Below, piece by piece: positions 61,575 to 64,000 of a stretch of 64,000 bases of DNA. The DNA is from Lysinibacillus fusiformis (lineage in GTDB: Bacteria; Bacillota; Bacilli; Bacillales_A; Planococcaceae), in NCBI RefSeq assembly GCF_002845985.1, contig NZ_PDFK01000002.1, positions 62,001-126,000 of the forward strand, given 5' to 3'. Position 1 is the first letter of the stretch. The number at the start of each line of letters is the position of its first letter. The position numbers were made by a program, and so were the translations under genes. The notes below the pieces were generated by a model. It was not told where the DNA came from. It made no database searches and saw only the letters and a program-made list of their open reading frames with translations.

Positions 61575-61606
61575 AAACCTTCCTCCTTCTAAACAACCGA
61601 ATCGGG

Positions 61607-63433
61607 TTAAATCGCCGATAACGATTTTCTTAAATGAATAATCTGTTGGGCGATTTCAAGTGCACGTGCATACTCATGCATCTTCTCCGCTTCCTTTGAC
61701 TCATGCATCTTTTGATAAATTTCTTGCTCAATTCTATATTTTTGAAGCTGACGGATGGAGTCCATTACCTCTGCCTCTGCTTGATCAGGATCTCGCTCAA
61801 CTAAAGCTGCTTCCATGACAATTTTTCGTAATTCAGCGTCATCCAAAATTTCCACAAAGCGTTGATAATCAGGATGACCATATTCCTCATAAAACCCTAC
61901 TAAGCGAACAAAAACAGCCATATAAGCATCTCGTACAAATGGCTCCTTTTGCTCACTACGTAATACCCTGTCCACTACATCTATATTATGAAGCATATGA
62001 GCCAGTAATAAACGTTCGGCACGTTCGGCTGCGTCCATAGGCTTTTGCTGCTGCGTGACTGGCATTGAAGGCATCTGTGTAGGCATTTCTGATTTTGCAG
62101 AACGTACCTGATTAGCCTCCAACTTTCGGAATTGAGCATAAATGGCTTCTTCCGATATATTGGTTTCATTTGATAACTGTCGTATATACAAATCTCGTTC
62201 AACTGGTGAGGATCTCCCTACTAGTTGTTCAAGGACTTCTTGAATATACTGAAGCGTATCATTTTCAAATTGAAAGTTCTTATTGCGTCTAGCATGCATC
62301 ATCATAAAAGCAATATACGCATGAGGATTTTCCAAAATTTGTTCCTTAAATGCTTGTCCACCTAAAGAGTGAATGTATTCATCAGGATCTAATTTTTCTG
62401 GCAATACAGCAATATCGACTTTCATGCGCTCCGTATGCAGTAATTGCGCCGCTCGTTTCGCTGCATCAAATCCAGCATTATCACCATCATAGCAAATCGT
62501 AATTTGCTCTACTAAGCGTTTTAGCTTTGTGATATGCTGATTTGTTAGCGAAGTTCCCATTGTCGCAACCACATTCATGACACCTACAGAGTTGGCCGCT
62601 AAAACATCCATAAAACCTTCCATCAATACTACTTGACGATTTTTTCTGATAGAAGTTCGTGCTTTATCTAGGTTATAAAGCACTTCACTTTTTTGAAATA
62701 TTGGTGATTCTGGACTATTTAAATATTTCGCTTCTTCACCAGTTGATGTAAGTATTCGACCTGAGAAGGCAATAATTTTACCATTCTCATCTCGAATCGG
62801 AAACATAATACGTCCTCTAAAGCGATCAAAGTAGCGTTCTTCTCCCTCTCGCTTAATGATGAGGCCACTTTCCGCAATTTCTTGTAAGTTATAACCTTTT
62901 CTTTCAAGCAATATTGTTAATGCTTCAAAGCTTGGGAGAGACCAACCAATGTTATTAGATTCTATAAGTTCCCTTGTAAATCCTCTTTCTAGCAAATAAT
63001 TTAAAGGTTCTTCGCCATCCTCTGTATTCAACAGTAGATGATGAAAAAAATCTGCTGCAAAAGCGTGTGCTTCTTTCATCCTTTCTTCTGCTTTAGATAT
63101 CTTTTTTGTTCCCTCTGGAAAGCTTGGCTCAACATCTAAGTGTATGCCAGCACGTTCCCCAAGTTTCACAACGGCATCAGGAAAAGAAATGCCTTCTATA
63201 TCCATTACAAAAGTAATAGCATTCCCCCCTGCACCACAACCAAAGCAATGAAAGATTTGCTTGTCTGTTGATACAGAAAAAGACGGTGTTTGCTCTCCAT
63301 GAAATGGACAGAGGCCAAACCAATTTCGCCCACGCTTGGTCAGCTGCATGTATTCACTAATCACATCAACGATATCCGATTGTGTACGAATCTGTTCAAT
63401 TACTTCTTCTGGAATCTTCCCTGCCAAATCCAT
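61607..63433 (-). CDS. dnaG: DNA primase
   Basis: A primase of about 608 residues that makes RNA primers at the replication fork. The zinc finger has CPFHGE and CFGCGAGG (CHC2 type), the TOPRIM domain has [17 protein letters not shown] and [12 protein letters not shown], and the C-terminal part is the helicase-binding domain. ATG 63433 ([15 protein letters not shown]) agrees with relatives; longer frames to 63505 have no ribosome site. Transcribed with rpoD. Confidence 0.96.
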   Translation of the reverse strand: MDLAGKIPEEVIEQIRTQSDIVDVISEYMQLTKRGRNWFGLCPFHGEQTPSFSVSTDKQIFHCFGCGAGGNAITFVMDIEGISFPDAVVKLGERAGIHLDVEPSFPEGTKKISKAEERMKEAHAFAADFFHHLLLNTEDGEEPLNYLLERGFTRELIESNNIGWSLPSFEALTILLERKGYNLQEIAESGLIIKREGEERYFDRFRGRIMFPIRDENGKIIAFSGRILTSTGEEAKYLNSPESPIFQKSEVLYNLDKARTSIRKNRQVVLMEGFMDVLAANSVGVMNVVATMGTSLTNQHITKLKRLVEQITICYDGDNAGFDAAKRAAQLLHTERMKVDIAVLPEKLDPDEYIHSLGGQAFKEQILENPHAYIAFMMMHARRNKNFQFENDTLQYIQEVLEQLVGRSSPVERDLYIRQLSNETNISEEAIYAQFRKLEANQVRSAKSEMPTQMPSMPVTQQQKPMDAAERAERLLLAHMLHNIDVVDRVLRSEQKEPFVRDAYMAVFVRLVGFYEEYGHPDYQRFVEILDDAELRKIVMEAALVERDPDQAEAEVMDSIRQLQKYRIEQEIYQKMHESKEAEKMHEYARALEIAQQIIHLRKSLSAI

Positions 63434-63600
63434 CACCATCTTTAATATTTGCGTTCTAGAAACACAATTCGCTATTCGTTTTAAAATTCCTTTATTTCTC
63501 GACAAAAAATTAGGATTTTTCTCTTATAAATATTTTTACCACAATTTTATTATTATAAAACAAAAATTAGTTTTTATCTATACTATTTTCAAAATACACT

Positions 63601-63633
63601 CAAAAAAACCGCCTCTACTAACCGAGGTGGTTT
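63601..63633 (-). terminator. Terminator of yqfL
   Basis: On the minus strand AACCACCT and AGGCGGTT (one GU pair) followed by TTTTTTT, just after the yqfL stop codon and before dnaG. Confidence 0.88.
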
Positions 63634-63644
63634 AAATTTCCATC

Positions 63645-64000
63645 TTATTTACGAGTAAAAATATGTTCAATGATTGTATTTGCAGTCTCTTCGACAGCTT
63701 TATTAGTCACATCAATAACTTGACAACCTATTTTACTGACAATTTTTTCAAAATGTTGTATCTCATCTAAAATCCGTTCATGTTGTGCATAGATAGCATC
63801 ATCATTTAATCCGAGTGACATTAATCTTTCTCTTCTGATAAAGTTTAACTTTTCAGGTGAAATGATTAAGCCAAAGCATTTTTTCGGATCTATTTGTAAA
63901 AGCTCTTCCGGTGGCTCTACCTCTGGTACTAAAGGAACATTTGCCACCTTATATTTTTTATGGGCTAAATACTGTGAAAGTGGTGTTTTGGATGTTCTTG
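63645..64000 (-). CDS. yqfL: Pyruvate, phosphate dikinase regulatory protein (5' part missing)
   Basis: The C-terminal 117 residues of a DUF299-family bifunctional kinase/phosphorylase. The minus-strand frame stays open to the window edge and reads [20 protein letters not shown] followed by [12 protein letters not shown] and [18 protein letters not shown], the conserved family pattern. The Ser/Thr kinase and P-loop part lies outside. Position next to dnaG-rpoD matches yqfL of B. subtilis. An internal start at 63947 is not the true start. Confidence 0.9.
   Translation of the reverse strand, partial: RTSKTPLSQYLAHKKYKVANVPLVPEVEPPEELLQIDPKKCFGLIISPEKLNFIRRERLMSLGLNDDAIYAQHERILDEIQHFEKIVSKIGCQVIDVTNKAVEETANTIIEHIFTRK

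Noticed and set aside
1..64000. CRISPR arrays, prophage, rRNA or tRNA genes
   Set aside because: No short regularly spaced repeats, phage structural genes or recognisable RNA genes were seen.

Overview
The window looks like chromosomal DNA of a low-GC, spore-forming firmicute of the Bacillales, most probably Lysinibacillus or a close relative. The grounds are AT-rich intergenic DNA, strong AGGAGG ribosome sites, many TTG/GTG starts, abundant U-tailed terminators, and a gene backbone matching the yqf region of Bacillus subtilis. Read from right to left, that backbone is yqfL (partial), dnaG, rpoD/sigA, cccA, trmK, yqfO (Nif3), ispH and yqfQ, cshB, nfo, yqfT, znuC-znuB-zur, yqfW, ispG, yqfZ and a DUF1189 gene. 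The genus is inferred from gene content; no rRNA or tRNA gene is visible.

The backbone is opened up by accessory blocks. From left to right: the end of a Na/Pi cotransporter; DUF1189-yqfZ-ispG-yqfW (1-3.6 kb); a MerR regulator with an MpfA-type CNNM/CBS transporter (4.6-6.4 kb); a phosphatase, ctaB, an alpha/beta hydrolase and a TPR protein (7.7-11.9 kb); repeat element copy 1 (12 kb); a membrane thioredoxin and a YhgE/Pip protein (12.6-15.6 kb); a five-gene operon like B. subtilis ydaJKLMN for c-di-GMP-controlled exopolysaccharide (16.2-22.8 kb); an isochorismatase-type hydrolase and serC (23-25 kb); zinc uptake with zur (25.8-27.9 kb); DNA repair and RNA helicase genes (28-30.6 kb); butanediol dehydrogenase (30.9 kb); the complete kdp potassium system, kdpFABC divergent from kdpDE (32-40 kb); yqfQ and ispH (40-42 kb); a C4-dicarboxylate system dctRS/dctB/dctP (42-47 kb); a hydantoinase/oxoprolinase operon with NCS1 permease, cupin and XRE-cupin regulator (48.9-54.9 kb); repeat element copy 2 (56.2-56.7 kb); and the Nif3-trmK-cccA-rpoD-dnaG housekeeping block (57-64 kb).

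The most unusual signal is a non-coding element of about 460-540 bp present twice (11981-12587 and 56207-56727). The two copies share their interior: two large imperfect hairpins and short TGTTGAAAA-like inverted ends. Each is bracketed by a direct duplication of a complete terminator hairpin (35 and 32 bp), and the hairpin sequence differs between the two loci. In both loci the gene-distal hairpin keeps the U-tract and the gene-proximal one has lost it, as expected if the element entered an intrinsic terminator and duplicated the whole stem-loop.

Other points of interest are two micro-ORFs at the head of the kdp operon (one is KdpF), a Zur box on the znu promoter, a degenerate-GGDEF receptor with an intact RxxD I-site, an apparent ATT start or frameshift in merR, and a hairpin between the Shine-Dalgarno and the start codon of the mpfA-like gene.
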